Shown: one piece after another, positions 8,705-17,055 of the stretch
Layout: the number at the start of each line of letters is the position of its first letter
Numbering within the stretch: the first letter of the stretch is position 1
From: Rubritalea marina DSM 17716
GTDB lineage: Bacteria > Verrucomicrobiota > Verrucomicrobiia > Verrucomicrobiales > Akkermansiaceae
Length of the DNA stretch: 64,000 nt
Reading direction: 5' to 3'
NCBI RefSeq assembly: GCF_000378105.1
Contig: NZ_KB899252.1
Coordinates: 62,001 to 126,000, forward strand
Notes under the pieces: model-generated
Database searches by the model: none
What the model was told of the DNA's origin: nothing
The model's input: the letters and a program-made list of their open reading frames with translations, nothing else
Translations under genes and position numbers: made by a program

Positions 8705-9466
8705 TTAAAACGAGCTCTTCGCAGCCTTATCGGCCATCTCAGAGAGAATCGTGAGTTTGCCGCCATAGGTCTTCTGGAGAAGCTCAGTAGTGAAAATATC
8801 CTTGGTCTTCCCACACGCGACCAAGCGCATGTTCAGCAACATCAACATATCAAAATATTGCTGGGCCGACTGGAGGTCGTGATGCACCACAATGACAGTT
8901 TTTCCTTGGGCCCGCATTTCCTGGAGTAACTCGATGATCGCGCGCTCAGTCGCAGCATCCACCCCCACAAACGGCTCATCCATGAAGTACAAATCACTAT
9001 CCTGCGCCAGAGCTCTAGCCAAAAAGACTCGCTGTTGCTGCCCACCACTCAAGTTACCAATCTGACGATTCGCATACGGCAACATCCCCACTTTATCAAG
9101 GGACTCAGACGCGATCATGCGTTCACGCTTGCCCACGCGCCTAAAAAGACCCAACTCGCCATAAGTACCCATCAGCGCGACATCCATCACCGTCACAGGA
9201 AAGTCCCAATCCACCGATTCTCTTTGAGGCACATAGCCGACACGGTGACGCATGTCCTTGAGGGGCTTGCCAAATACTTTGACCCAGCCACTAGAACCAG
9301 GCACCACTCCCATCACCGCCTTGATGAACGTTGACTTCCCCGCGCCATTCGGCCCGATAATCCCAACGAGGTTTCCCTCGGGAATAGCCAAATCCACCCC
9401 ATACAATACCGGGCGCTTGTGGTACGTGACCGTGAGGTCGTGCGTCTCTAGTGCTGGAGTCGACAT
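8705..9466 (-). CDS. Metal ABC transporter ATP-binding protein (YtgB/MntB-like)
   Basis: 253 residues with a full nucleotide-binding domain: Walker A GPNGAGKST (about residue 37), YVPQRESVDWDFPVTV spanning the Q-loop, signature [15 protein letters not shown], Walker B SDLYFMDEPFVGVD and the H-switch IVVHHDL. The QRESVDWDFP stretch is typical of zinc/manganese importer ATPases. It lies 18 bp before the permease fusion and 41 bp after the binding lipoprotein, so all are one transcript. It powers import of the metal delivered by the lipoprotein. Confidence 0.92.
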   Translation of the reverse strand: MSTPALETHDLTVTYHKRPVLYGVDLAIPEGNLVGIIGPNGAGKSTFIKAVMGVVPGSSGWVKVFGKPLKDMRHRVGYVPQRESVDWDFPVTVMDVALMGTYGELGLFRRVGKRERMIASESLDKVGMLPYANRQIGNLSGGQQQRVFLARALAQDSDLYFMDEPFVGVDAATERAIIELLQEMRAQGKTVIVVHHDLQSAQQYFDMLMLLNMRLVACGKTKDIFTTELLQKTYGGKLTILSEMADKAAKSSF

Positions 9467-9507
9467 ATCTCTATTCTAGCAAATCAGCGTTAAAGATCCA
9501 TCCGCAA

Positions 9508-10461
9508 TCACTTGAGCCCATCCACCACTGTGTTGATGTTGTGCTTCTGCATCCCAAGGTAGGTACCTCGGTCATAGCGCTCTCCACCATGGTCTACCAC
9601 ATCTCCAGTTTCACCCATTGCATCGGAAAATAATTCTTCATCGCTCAGAGCAACACCTGCCTGCTCAGCCACCGTCTCGATTCCCTTGCGGTTGACGCTA
9701 GATTCAGGGAAAATCATCTTCAGCTTGCGCGCTTCGATAAACGCAATCAAATCTTCTACATCCTTCACTCCGGACACATTCTCCGTCGAGATCCCTTGCA
9801 GTCCCTTAACCTCAAATTGGTATGCCTTCGCAAAATAAAAGAAAGCATCATGACTAGTAACCAAGACACGCTGCTCTACTGGCACCTCTTCGATACGCTG
9901 CATCGACCACGCCTTTAGATCAATCAATTGCTGGCGGTAGTCATCGCCACGGCTTTTAAATTCCTTAGCAAGAGCTGGCGCCTCCTTGCTCAATCCCTCC
10001 ACCACGACATCAATTGTCTTAGCCCAAAGAGCTGGATCACCCCAAACATGCGGATCCGCATATTCGCCTGACCCTGGTTCCGGCTGGATCAACTCAGACG
10101 GATCGATGCTCGCTGTTACAGCATACACATCATCCCCCCTGCTCGCTCTCGCTTCCAAGCCCACCTGCACTTGTCCTTCGAGATTCAAGCCTGAGTAGAA
10201 TATCACATCCGCAGAATTCATCGCAGCCACATCCTGTGCTGTTTGTTCGTAACTATGCGGATCCACTCCCGACTTCATCATCCCCATCACCTCGACATAG
10301 TCGCCACCTACCACTTTCACCATGTCGGTAACCATCGTAGAAGTGGCTAATACATTGATTTTTTCTTCATCTTGCCAGATGGAGACCGGCTTCCCACAGC
10401 TTGATAAAATGGCAGCGCTGAGCGCCGCAAGAGGTATGGCGAATCGCTTTACTTGTTTCAT
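9508..10461 (-). CDS. Metal-binding lipoprotein of the ABC importer (cluster A-I, YtgA-like)
   Basis: 317 residues. The ATG at 10461 was chosen because AAGGAG lies about 10 bp upstream and because MKQVKRFAIPLAALSAAILS followed by SCGKP makes a lipoprotein signal with Cys near position 22; an in-frame ATG at 10503 adds a non-signal extension. ZnuA/TroA-family features are STMVTDMVKVVGGD, GVDPHSYEQTAQD (first His ligand), ADPHVWGDP (second His), TSHDAFFYFAKAY and FPESSVN. The HDH/E-type ligand set fits Mn, Zn or Fe. First gene of the importer operon, with a palindromic operator candidate about 46 bp upstream. Confidence 0.9.
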   Translation of the reverse strand: MKQVKRFAIPLAALSAAILSSCGKPVSIWQDEEKINVLATSTMVTDMVKVVGGDYVEVMGMMKSGVDPHSYEQTAQDVAAMNSADVIFYSGLNLEGQVQVGLEARASRGDDVYAVTASIDPSELIQPEPGSGEYADPHVWGDPALWAKTIDVVVEGLSKEAPALAKEFKSRGDDYRQQLIDLKAWSMQRIEEVPVEQRVLVTSHDAFFYFAKAYQFEVKGLQGISTENVSGVKDVEDLIAFIEARKLKMIFPESSVNRKGIETVAEQAGVALSDEELFSDAMGETGDVVDHGGERYDRGTYLGMQKHNINTVVDGLK

Positions 10462-10506
10462 AGTCCCACTCCTTAGCGGCTTACAACAATTGGTCAACCC
10501 CATCTT

Positions 10507-10520
10507 TTAGCCTAGGCTAA
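10507..10520. promoter_or_regulatory. Perfect 14-bp palindrome, candidate DtxR/YtgR-type operator
   Basis: TTAGCCTAGGCTAA is its own reverse complement. It lies 46 bp upstream of the binding-lipoprotein start and next to an A/T tract, in the divergent region shared with ribBA. DtxR/IdeR boxes have TTAGG...CCTAA arms around a TAGSCTA-like core; this core (TAGCCTAGGCTA) resembles them. The operon encodes its own DtxR-type domain, so metal-dependent autorepression is likely. It is not an exact match to any consensus. Confidence 0.6.
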
Positions 10521-10647
10521 TTTTTTTCACCGAGTCATAGTAAAGCTTTGATCCATGCCAATTCCCTCTTGTGCTCGACCGATCCTCGCTTCTCGAAGAA
10601 AATCACTTTCTTTTTAAGGAAACATAACCGAAAGTACGGGACAAACT

Positions 10648-11847
10648 ATGAGCGCACTCACCTTTAGTCCGATACAAGAGATCGTAGATGACATCGCGGC
10701 TGGCAAAATAATCATTTGTGCCGACGATCCATCACGAGAAAATGAAGCAGACCTCGTTTGCGCGGCGAGCTTCGCCACTAAAGAGAATGTCGCTTTCATG
10801 GCAACTCATGGCCGGGGCTTGATCTGCGCCCCTATCACAGAAGATCAGGCCGAAAAACTTGAGCTCCCGCAAATGAGCCGACGCAATACTGAGGCTCTGA
10901 AAACAGCTTTCACAGTGTCCGTAGATGCAGCCCACGGCATCACCACTGGCATCTCAGCCGCGGACCGCTCCATGGCCATGTCCATCCTGGCCGACCCGAA
11001 TAGCACACCAGACAAGCTCGTAAAGCCTGGTCACATCTTTCCCCTCCAAGCAGTAGAAGGCGGCGTGCTCAGACGTGCCGGCCACACGGAAGCTGCTGTC
11101 GATTTTGCGCGTCTCGCAGGCCTCGAGCCCGCGGGCATGATCTGCGAAATCATGAATGCAGACGGAGAAATGGCTCGCGTTGGCGATCTGGGTGAATACC
11201 AAAAAGAGCATGGCTTGAAGGCCTGCACTATCGCGCAACTCATTGAATTCCGCCGCAAGTCCGAAAAACTTGTCCACTGCACCGAGGTGATCCAACTTCC
11301 CACCGACTGGGGCGACTTCGACTGCCACCTCTACGAAGTGGAAACTGACGACTCCCACCACCTTGCCCTCGTTCGAGGTGAGATTGACTCTAGCAAGCCA
11401 GTCACCGTACGCGTCCACTCCGAATGCCTCACGGGCGATGTATTCATGTCACGCCGTTGCGACTGTGGACCTCAGCTTCATGATGCCATGCAGCGCATCT
11501 CCAAAGAAGGTGGTGTCCTGCTCTATCTCCGCCAAGAAGGCCGCGGCATTGGCCTCCCAGCAAAACTTCACGCCTACAAACTTCAGGAACAAGGATACGA
11601 TACGGTGGAAGCCAACGAAAAGCTGGGGTACGGCGCTGACTTGCGCGACTACGGCGTAGGAGCCCAAATCCTCCACGACCTCGGAATACGTCAGATCAGG
11701 TTGCTCACCAACAACCCTAAAAAGATGATCAGCCTCAAAGGCTACGGTCTCGAAGTCGTAGAACAACTTCCCATCATTCAAGAGCCAAACCCACACAACG
11801 AAAAGTACCTCCAAACCAAGAAGGACCGTATGGATCACCTGCTCTAA
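10648..11847 (+). CDS. ribBA: Bifunctional 3,4-dihydroxy-2-butanone-4-phosphate synthase / GTP cyclohydrolase II
   Basis: 399 residues, the normal length for RibBA. The N-terminal half (about 1-205) makes dihydroxybutanone phosphate from ribulose 5-phosphate; it shows DDPSRENEADL, THGRGLICAPI and GHTEAAVDFARLAGLEPAGM. The C-terminal half opens the GTP ring to begin riboflavin synthesis; it has the zinc site CLTGDVFMSRRCDCG, LRQEGRGIGL and LLTNNPKK. Both active sites look intact. The gene is divergent from the metal importer and followed 53 bp later by the M42 peptidase. No FMN riboswitch core is visible in the short leader, so regulation is not evident. Confidence 0.95.
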   Translation: MSALTFSPIQEIVDDIAAGKIIICADDPSRENEADLVCAASFATKENVAFMATHGRGLICAPITEDQAEKLELPQMSRRNTEALKTAFTVSVDAAHGITTGISAADRSMAMSILADPNSTPDKLVKPGHIFPLQAVEGGVLRRAGHTEAAVDFARLAGLEPAGMICEIMNADGEMARVGDLGEYQKEHGLKACTIAQLIEFRRKSEKLVHCTEVIQLPTDWGDFDCHLYEVETDDSHHLALVRGEIDSSKPVTVRVHSECLTGDVFMSRRCDCGPQLHDAMQRISKEGGVLLYLRQEGRGIGLPAKLHAYKLQEQGYDTVEANEKLGYGADLRDYGVGAQILHDLGIRQIRLLTNNPKKMISLKGYGLEVVEQLPIIQEPNPHNEKYLQTKKDRMDHLL

Positions 11848-11900
11848 TAGTAAGCACTTCACCATTCAGCTTCGATCACCCAACGACAAGACACGACCCA

Positions 11901-13121
11901 ATGCCCAGAAAAACCACCAAACAACCGTGGCAAAAGCCAATGCCTGAGAGCCAATTCAAGTTCATGCGCGAAGTGCTAGCAGCTCCGAGCCCCATCGGCA
12001 TCGAAGCCGCCATGAGCTACGGGGTTCTCAAGCCAGAATTTGAAAAATTCATGCCCAAATCATGGGCCGTGCACCAATTCAAAGGAAATGCCGGCATCGT
12101 GGTGGACACCCACCCCGGACGAGATGATCTGCCATCAGTCATGATCATCGGTCATGCTGACAAAATCCGCCTCCAAGTCCGAAAAATTGATAGCGATGGG
12201 AAAATCTGGGTAAACACTGATTCCTTCCTACCCTGCACCTTGGTCGGTCATGAAGTGACATTATTCTGCCAGAACCCCGAAAACCCTCACGCATACAAAC
12301 GCATCGAAGGTGGCACACTCGAAGCCCTCGGTGCCATTCACTTTTCTGAAGCCGCACAGCGAAGTGGCGATAAGGGACTCAAACCAGAAATGATCTACCT
12401 CGAACTCCAAATGCACGGCGAGGATCGTAAAGAACGAATTGAAAAATTGGGCATTCGCCCAGGTGACCCGATCATTCTGAACCGCCCTATCAAGCGCGGC
12501 TTCTCTGAAGACTCCTACTACGGTGCCTACCTTGACAACGGCCTAGGTTGCTTTGTCGTCACCGAAATTGCCCGAATTTTAGCAAAAAAACCACTCAAAA
12601 ACTTGCGTGTGCTTTACACCATTGCCACGCATGAAGAAATCGGCCGCTTCGGCGCCACAGCCATTGCTGGCGAATTCAAACCCGACCTACTCATCGGCTC
12701 TGATGTAAACCACGACTACGACGCCGCTCCTGGAATCGCCGCCAAACGCATGAACCCACTGGCTATGAGTAAAGGCTTCACCATCACCAAGGGGTCCATC
12801 ACCAGCGAGTACCTCAATAGCCTGATCGAAGAAGCATGCATCAAAGCTAAGATTCCATACCAAATGGATTTCTCAGGTCGCGACACAGGCACAGACGCCA
12901 TGGCCGCCGCACTTGCTGGCTTTGACTCCGCCGCCACCTCCATCGGATTCCCAATTCGCAATATGCATACCATCTCGGAGACTGGCCACACCGCCGATGT
13001 ACTGGCAGCTATTCACGGGATGATTGCCACCTTCCAAGCCATGGATTCCATGAATGGTGGTAAAGGTATCAGCCGCGAAGACCTCAAGAATCAACACCCA
13101 AGGTTAGACCAAGCTACCTAG
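11901..13121 (+). CDS. M42 family metallopeptidase (glutamyl aminopeptidase/endoglucanase-type)
   Basis: 406 residues of the M42 dinuclear-zinc aminopeptidase family. Expected metal and catalytic residues are present: the His of IIGHADKIR, the bridging Asp in GAYLDNGLGC, the Glu pair in ATHEEIGRFGA, the Asp in IGSDVNHD and the terminal His of IRNMHTISE. M42 proteins form cytosolic tetrahedral dodecamers that trim peptides after proteasome or Lon action. There is no signal peptide, so it is cytosolic. It lies 53 bp after ribBA and may be cotranscribed. A 40-residue N-terminal extension compared with short M42 members is not unusual. Peptide preference cannot be predicted. Confidence 0.88.
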   Translation: MPRKTTKQPWQKPMPESQFKFMREVLAAPSPIGIEAAMSYGVLKPEFEKFMPKSWAVHQFKGNAGIVVDTHPGRDDLPSVMIIGHADKIRLQVRKIDSDGKIWVNTDSFLPCTLVGHEVTLFCQNPENPHAYKRIEGGTLEALGAIHFSEAAQRSGDKGLKPEMIYLELQMHGEDRKERIEKLGIRPGDPIILNRPIKRGFSEDSYYGAYLDNGLGCFVVTEIARILAKKPLKNLRVLYTIATHEEIGRFGATAIAGEFKPDLLIGSDVNHDYDAAPGIAAKRMNPLAMSKGFTITKGSITSEYLNSLIEEACIKAKIPYQMDFSGRDTGTDAMAAALAGFDSAATSIGFPIRNMHTISETGHTADVLAAIHGMIATFQAMDSMNGGKGISREDLKNQHPRLDQAT

Positions 13122-13166
13122 ACCAAGCGTCATACAGACGAACCGGGGCCAAGGCCCTAGACGCGC

Positions 13167-14102
13167 TCACCAAAGCTCTCGAATCGTAATTCGAAGGGCT
13201 TTTTTCTTGGGTTTCACCTCAGGTTCAGGCCTAAAACTCCCCACCAAAGCTGCGGTCATGGCTTGCTGGGCCTGGACAATTTGTTCCTGATTTTCAGCAA
13301 GCTCACGCGCCTGTGCTTCTTCCTCCTTCTGAGCCAGCTTAGTATTGCTCTCTATCATCCTCTTGTGTGCCGATAAAATCGTTTCACTACGCCATTCTGT
13401 AACCCGCCCACCTCGATAGACAATCCAGCGGAACCTGCTTCTACTCCCACTGTTGAATGGAGAATATGCCACCACTCGAAATCGACTACTCCCTCGGATC
13501 TCCGAAGGACCTGCTCCCACATAAACCCATGGCGCTTCCTCTCCTGTCTGAGGGTCCACGCACATTCTCACATCACCTAACTTCACAAACTCAGCCAGAT
13601 CCTTTGGGTCGCGCCCATGAGCTCTCACAAAATAAGTAAATTGCTTTCCAAGCTCTGCTAATCGCTCCCGTGATTCCTCCTCTCGCTGGTTCAAGTACTT
13701 CTTGAGATAGAAATACATCAGCTTTTCCACAACATGATGCTCATCAAATCGCAGCTTCTGCTCCTTCGCGATGCGCAACAAATACTCCGCTTGAGGAATC
13801 TTGATCTGCGCTTGTTCAAACTCTTGCACCAATTGCTGCCAACCGATCTCTTCATAATCGATCTTCCGACGACGCTTGTCCCTCATCCAACTGCGAGGCA
13901 CGTCCTCCACCCCCAGCCTCCTAAATTCCTTCACTAGCTCAGCTCGGATCTCAGAGCTTCGCTTCAAGCCCTGCAGATCTGGGTAAGATCGTACCATTTC
14001 CCCAGCTAATTTATCCAAAGTCTTATCAAAACAATATTCCTGTGCGAACACACTCGTCCAACTACCGATGGACAAGCACACTAGTATGATCAATCGAGTC
14101 AC
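13167..14102 (-). CDS. Secreted protein of unknown function with helical C-terminus
   Basis: 311 residues with a signal peptide (MTRLIILVCLSIGSWTSVFA, cleavage before QEYCF). The mature protein is rich in charged helical stretches, including LVQEFEQAQIKIPQ, YFYLKKYLNQREEESRERL and, near the C-terminus, a Glu/Gln/Ala-rich probable coiled coil (about residues 245-285: AQKEEEAQARELAENQEQ). A central segment (YFVRAHGRDPKDLAEFVK) followed by DPQTGEEAPWVYVG looks like a small globular domain of the type II secretion pseudopilin C-terminal kind, but I cannot identify a family. The tail is very basic (KPKKKALRITIRELW). No close operon partner; it converges with the M42 gene. Function unknown. Confidence 0.6.
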   Translation of the reverse strand: MTRLIILVCLSIGSWTSVFAQEYCFDKTLDKLAGEMVRSYPDLQGLKRSSEIRAELVKEFRRLGVEDVPRSWMRDKRRRKIDYEEIGWQQLVQEFEQAQIKIPQAEYLLRIAKEQKLRFDEHHVVEKLMYFYLKKYLNQREEESRERLAELGKQFTYFVRAHGRDPKDLAEFVKLGDVRMCVDPQTGEEAPWVYVGAGPSEIRGSSRFRVVAYSPFNSGSRSRFRWIVYRGGRVTEWRSETILSAHKRMIESNTKLAQKEEEAQARELAENQEQIVQAQQAMTAALVGSFRPEPEVKPKKKALRITIRELW

Positions 14103-14183
14103 AAAGCAAGACTAGCACGTCAGCCTCTCCGAATGCCAGTAGATCAGAATCCTCTGCTTGTGGAGGATTGAAGTATAGCCTCA

Positions 14184-15167
14184 CTAGCGTGGTACCTTTA
14201 TGAAGCCTCGCCTATCTGGATAGGCTAAGTAACCTGCTTGGCGCCACCTTTCATAAGCACTCCACCCTTGCGAGATCAGCTGCTTACTTGACCCCATCGA
14301 GCTTGGAGAACCCAAAACCACACTGATCAATTGCACCGGCGTCACCTCCTCAGTACCAGACGCAGATTTGATACGATAAGGCAAACGGTCTGAAACAATC
14401 GCTGCATGCTGGCCGCCGCCATATGACATGCGCAATCCGATGATCTTCTGAGCCCCGCCTAGCATCACGTTAGCATTGGTGACGATGTAGCTCTGGTTTA
14501 CCCCAGATGCCTTATGCACCGTGACCGTGCGTGACTTTTGCTTCGCGTAGAACCTGTACCCTGTGTCATCCACCAGCTTAATCGATAGCCTAGCCATATC
14601 AGATGCGCTTGCCATATTTGAGGATTTCCCCAGCATCCGGTCGTCTGGGGAGACAAATTTCGTGCGACTCATTCCCAGAGCTTTGGCCAGTTGATTCATC
14701 TCAAACACAAAGGCGCCCAAGGGATCGCCGGCCTGACCACGACGTCGCAATAAATCCGACCCAACGTGGTAGGCCAGTGTGCGGCTCGCCACTGCATCGT
14801 CACTCAAAATACATGCATACAATAGATCGCGAAGCTTCAAACGGTCTCCCGCCGCCAACTTAAGCGGATTGCTCCCTCCCTGCATCACCGCGGCGGCTGG
14901 CACAGGAATCATCGATGTAGAACTAACATTCGAAACCTTTCTCCAGTCTAAGGCCACCTTCGCCGTTGCCATTTGCACCATCCCCCCAACCGGTCGTTTG
15001 TATTCACTCCCGGAGGCTAACAGCACCTTCTTCGAATGCTTTTCTAGCACAATATAACTTTGCTGCGCCATCAGAGACGAAGCACCAATGACCATTAAAA
15101 CACTGTAGATTAATCCTAGAACACCTCGCATCACATCTGTCACTACTTTGTGGCCAACATTGACCAT
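14184..15167 (-). CDS. S11 (D-Ala-D-Ala carboxypeptidase)-like protein with degenerate active site
   Basis: 327 residues with an N-terminal signal (hydrophobic about residues 14-33, MAQQ cleavage) and clear overall similarity to the penicillin-binding domain of PBP5-type carboxypeptidases: SYIVLEKHSKKVLLASGSEY, LAAGDRLKLRDLLYACILS and SASDMARLSIKLVDDTGYRFY. The three catalytic motifs are altered. The P-A-S-x-T-K region reads PVGGMVQMAT (59-68), SxN reads SDD (122-124) and KTG reads RMS (246-248). So it probably cannot form the acyl-enzyme and may bind peptidoglycan or regulate. In-frame ATG at 15131 is an equally plausible start that puts the hydrophobic stretch closer to the N-terminus. Confidence 0.72.
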   Translation of the reverse strand: MVNVGHKVVTDVMRGVLGLIYSVLMVIGASSLMAQQSYIVLEKHSKKVLLASGSEYKRPVGGMVQMATAKVALDWRKVSNVSSTSMIPVPAAAVMQGGSNPLKLAAGDRLKLRDLLYACILSDDAVASRTLAYHVGSDLLRRRGQAGDPLGAFVFEMNQLAKALGMSRTKFVSPDDRMLGKSSNMASASDMARLSIKLVDDTGYRFYAKQKSRTVTVHKASGVNQSYIVTNANVMLGGAQKIIGLRMSYGGGQHAAIVSDRLPYRIKSASGTEEVTPVQLISVVLGSPSSMGSSKQLISQGWSAYERWRQAGYLAYPDRRGFIKVPR

Positions 15168-15239
15168 CTATCAATAGACTACGAAACTCTAGTTGCGAGC
15201 TTTCAAAAATCAACACCGAATCCTATCTCCACGCGAAGA

Positions 15240-15830
15240 TCACTCTCTCGCATTCAGCGCATAACGGATAGCGAGCAATCGCACAGCCGCTGCCACTAAT
15301 GCCGAAATCACCACGGAAACACTAGACCCCACCCCTAAGGAGTCGAGATACAGCATCAAGCCAGCTCCCAGTAGCGCAGCCGTAGCGTAAATCTCCTTAC
15401 GAAAGATCAACGGCACCTCATTGCGAATAATGTCGCGTATCACCCCCCCAAAGGTGGCTGTCATCATGCCCATACCCATGCATGCCCACCACGCCAATCC
15501 ATGCTCACTAGCAGCTCGAGCCCCCACACAGGCAAAGAGACCAATCCCCAGGGCGTCCACCACACTCACCAATCGATGGTAGCGATGCCACCATCGATCA
15601 AACAATACCGCTGTAGGCACCGATAATACCGCCACAATCACATAATCAGGCGTGGTGAATATCACCGGAGGCACATCACCCAAAAGCACCGAGCGCAAAA
15701 CTCCGCCCCCCGTCCCTGTCACCAAAGCCATCACAAACAAACCTAGATAGTCCATTTTTAACTGACGACCCGCCAAGGCGCCTGACACACAAAAAATAAA
15801 TGTCCCTAATATGTCCCACCAATAAAACAT
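15240..15830 (-). CDS. TRIC cation channel / UPF0126 family membrane protein
   Basis: 196 residues starting at the ATG at 15830 (MFYWWDILGTFIFCVSGAL). A longer reading from 15962 would overlap queA and add a hydrophilic leader not found in the family. It contains the duplicated three-helix repeat of bacterial TRIC/YicG proteins, with the Gly-rich motifs ALVTGTGGGVLRSVLLGDVP and MMTATFGGVIRDIIRNEVPL in the two halves, and about seven membrane segments. Known members form trimeric monovalent cation channels; YicG-type function in cells is unclear. Divergent from queA with about 105 bp between starts. Confidence 0.88.
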   Translation of the reverse strand: MFYWWDILGTFIFCVSGALAGRQLKMDYLGLFVMALVTGTGGGVLRSVLLGDVPPVIFTTPDYVIVAVLSVPTAVLFDRWWHRYHRLVSVVDALGIGLFACVGARAASEHGLAWWACMGMGMMTATFGGVIRDIIRNEVPLIFRKEIYATAALLGAGLMLYLDSLGVGSSVSVVISALVAAAVRLLAIRYALNARE

Positions 15831-15935
15831 CTCTGCGCGCAGTCTAGCACACATCACAAAACTTGCCACTGGACTCTCACCTTCTCGCCCCCATTGCCAT
15901 TGACCAATGACTAATGAACAGTGTACCACATGCCC

Positions 15936-16910
15936 ATGCGCACCGATGACTTCGACTTTCACTTACCTGAAGAACTGATCGCAGACCGCCCACTCGAGCA
16001 CCGAAGTGGCTCGCGCATGCTGGTCATCAACCGCGCCACAAGCAGCATCCACCACCGAATGTTCTCTGACATTCAAGAGTACTTTGAGGATGACGACCTG
16101 CTCGTCCTCAATGACACCAAAGTCATTCCAGCACGCGTATTCTCAAACGATGGCGCAATCGAACTAGTCGTCACCAATCGCCCCGAACCCACCCTCTGGG
16201 ACTGCTTGGTCAGACCTGGTAAAAAAATGAAAGTGGGCCGCACGGTCAACGTCGGTGAAGCAACCGGCACCGTCACGAGCATCCTAGAAAATGGCAACCG
16301 CCTCATCCGCTGGGACCGCGAAATCGACATCCACGAGCACGGTTCGCTCGCTCTTCCTCACTACATGAACCGAGATAGCGACTCTGCTGACCTCGATCGT
16401 TACCAAACTGTCTTTGCCCAAGAAGAAGGTGCCATTGCAGCGCCCACTGCCGGCCTGCACTTCACGCCAGAAATCCTAAAATGCCTCCCCCATACCTTCC
16501 TCACACTACACGTGGGGATTGGCACCTTCCGCCCCGTCAAGGCCGAGAATATCGAAGACCACGACATGCACTCCGAGCAGTACGCTCTCTCAAAAGAATC
16601 CGCCAATATCATCAATTCCGCCAAACGCGTCACGGCTGTTGGCACCACCTGCACCCGCGTCCTTGAAAGCCTCACCCGCGAAACCAAAGAACTCACACAA
16701 ACCCATGGAGCAACCGACATCTTCATCTACCCCGGGTTCCAGTTCAACCGAGTCGATCGCCTCCTCACCAATTTCCATCTCCCAAAAAGCACTCTCATCA
16801 TGCTCGTCTCAGCCTTCGCAGGCAAAGAGCTCACACTCCAAGCCTACGAAGAGGCCGTCAGAGAAAAATACCGCTTCTACAGCTATGGCGATTGCATGCT
16901 CATCTTATGA
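15936..16910 (+). CDS. queA: S-adenosylmethionine:tRNA ribosyltransferase-isomerase
   Basis: 324 residues. The start at 15936 (MRTDDFDFHLPEELIADRP) matches the conserved QueA N-terminus; ATG at 15930 and GTG at 15921 are in frame upstream. Further family motifs are LLVLNDTKVIPAR near residue 54, GAIAAPTAGLHFT near 168, LHVGIGTFRPV and FHLPKSTLIMLVSAFAG near the C-terminus. The enzyme transfers and isomerises the ribosyl moiety of S-adenosylmethionine onto preQ1-modified tRNA to give epoxyqueuosine. No other queuosine gene is in the window. Length is slightly below the usual 340-355 but all core motifs are present. Confidence 0.94.
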   Translation: MRTDDFDFHLPEELIADRPLEHRSGSRMLVINRATSSIHHRMFSDIQEYFEDDDLLVLNDTKVIPARVFSNDGAIELVVTNRPEPTLWDCLVRPGKKMKVGRTVNVGEATGTVTSILENGNRLIRWDREIDIHEHGSLALPHYMNRDSDSADLDRYQTVFAQEEGAIAAPTAGLHFTPEILKCLPHTFLTLHVGIGTFRPVKAENIEDHDMHSEQYALSKESANIINSAKRVTAVGTTCTRVLESLTRETKELTQTHGATDIFIYPGFQFNRVDRLLTNFHLPKSTLIMLVSAFAGKELTLQAYEEAVREKYRFYSYGDCMLIL

Positions 16911-16976
16911 CCCTTCAAGTTCCTCCCCCTCCTAACAAAAACATGAACCAAGCCTTTAACTAACGGGAATTTCACA

Positions 16977-17006
16977 TTGACATGAAATAACTCGAAACCT
17001 TAACTA
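16977..17006 (+). promoter_or_regulatory. Sigma-70-type promoter candidate for the secreted protein at 17056
   Basis: A consensus -35 TTGACA at 16977-16982 is followed after 18 bp by TAACTA (17001-17006) as a -10. A transcript would start near 17013, leaving a leader of about 40 nt. The -35 is perfect; the -10 matches moderately. Confidence 0.5.
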
Positions 17007-17055
17007 CATAAGCCTTCATAAAGCCGTTCATTCTACACATACCAATCTCACTCTC

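Noticed and set aside
10462-10647. FMN riboswitch before ribBA
   Set aside because: Apart from the palindrome there is under 130 bp of leader, and no conserved RFN core blocks were recognised.
14994-15008. SEYK (residues 54-57) as a functional SxxK motif of the S11-like protein
   Set aside because: It is several residues before the expected place; the aligned position is PVGGMVQ. Not fully excluded without a model.
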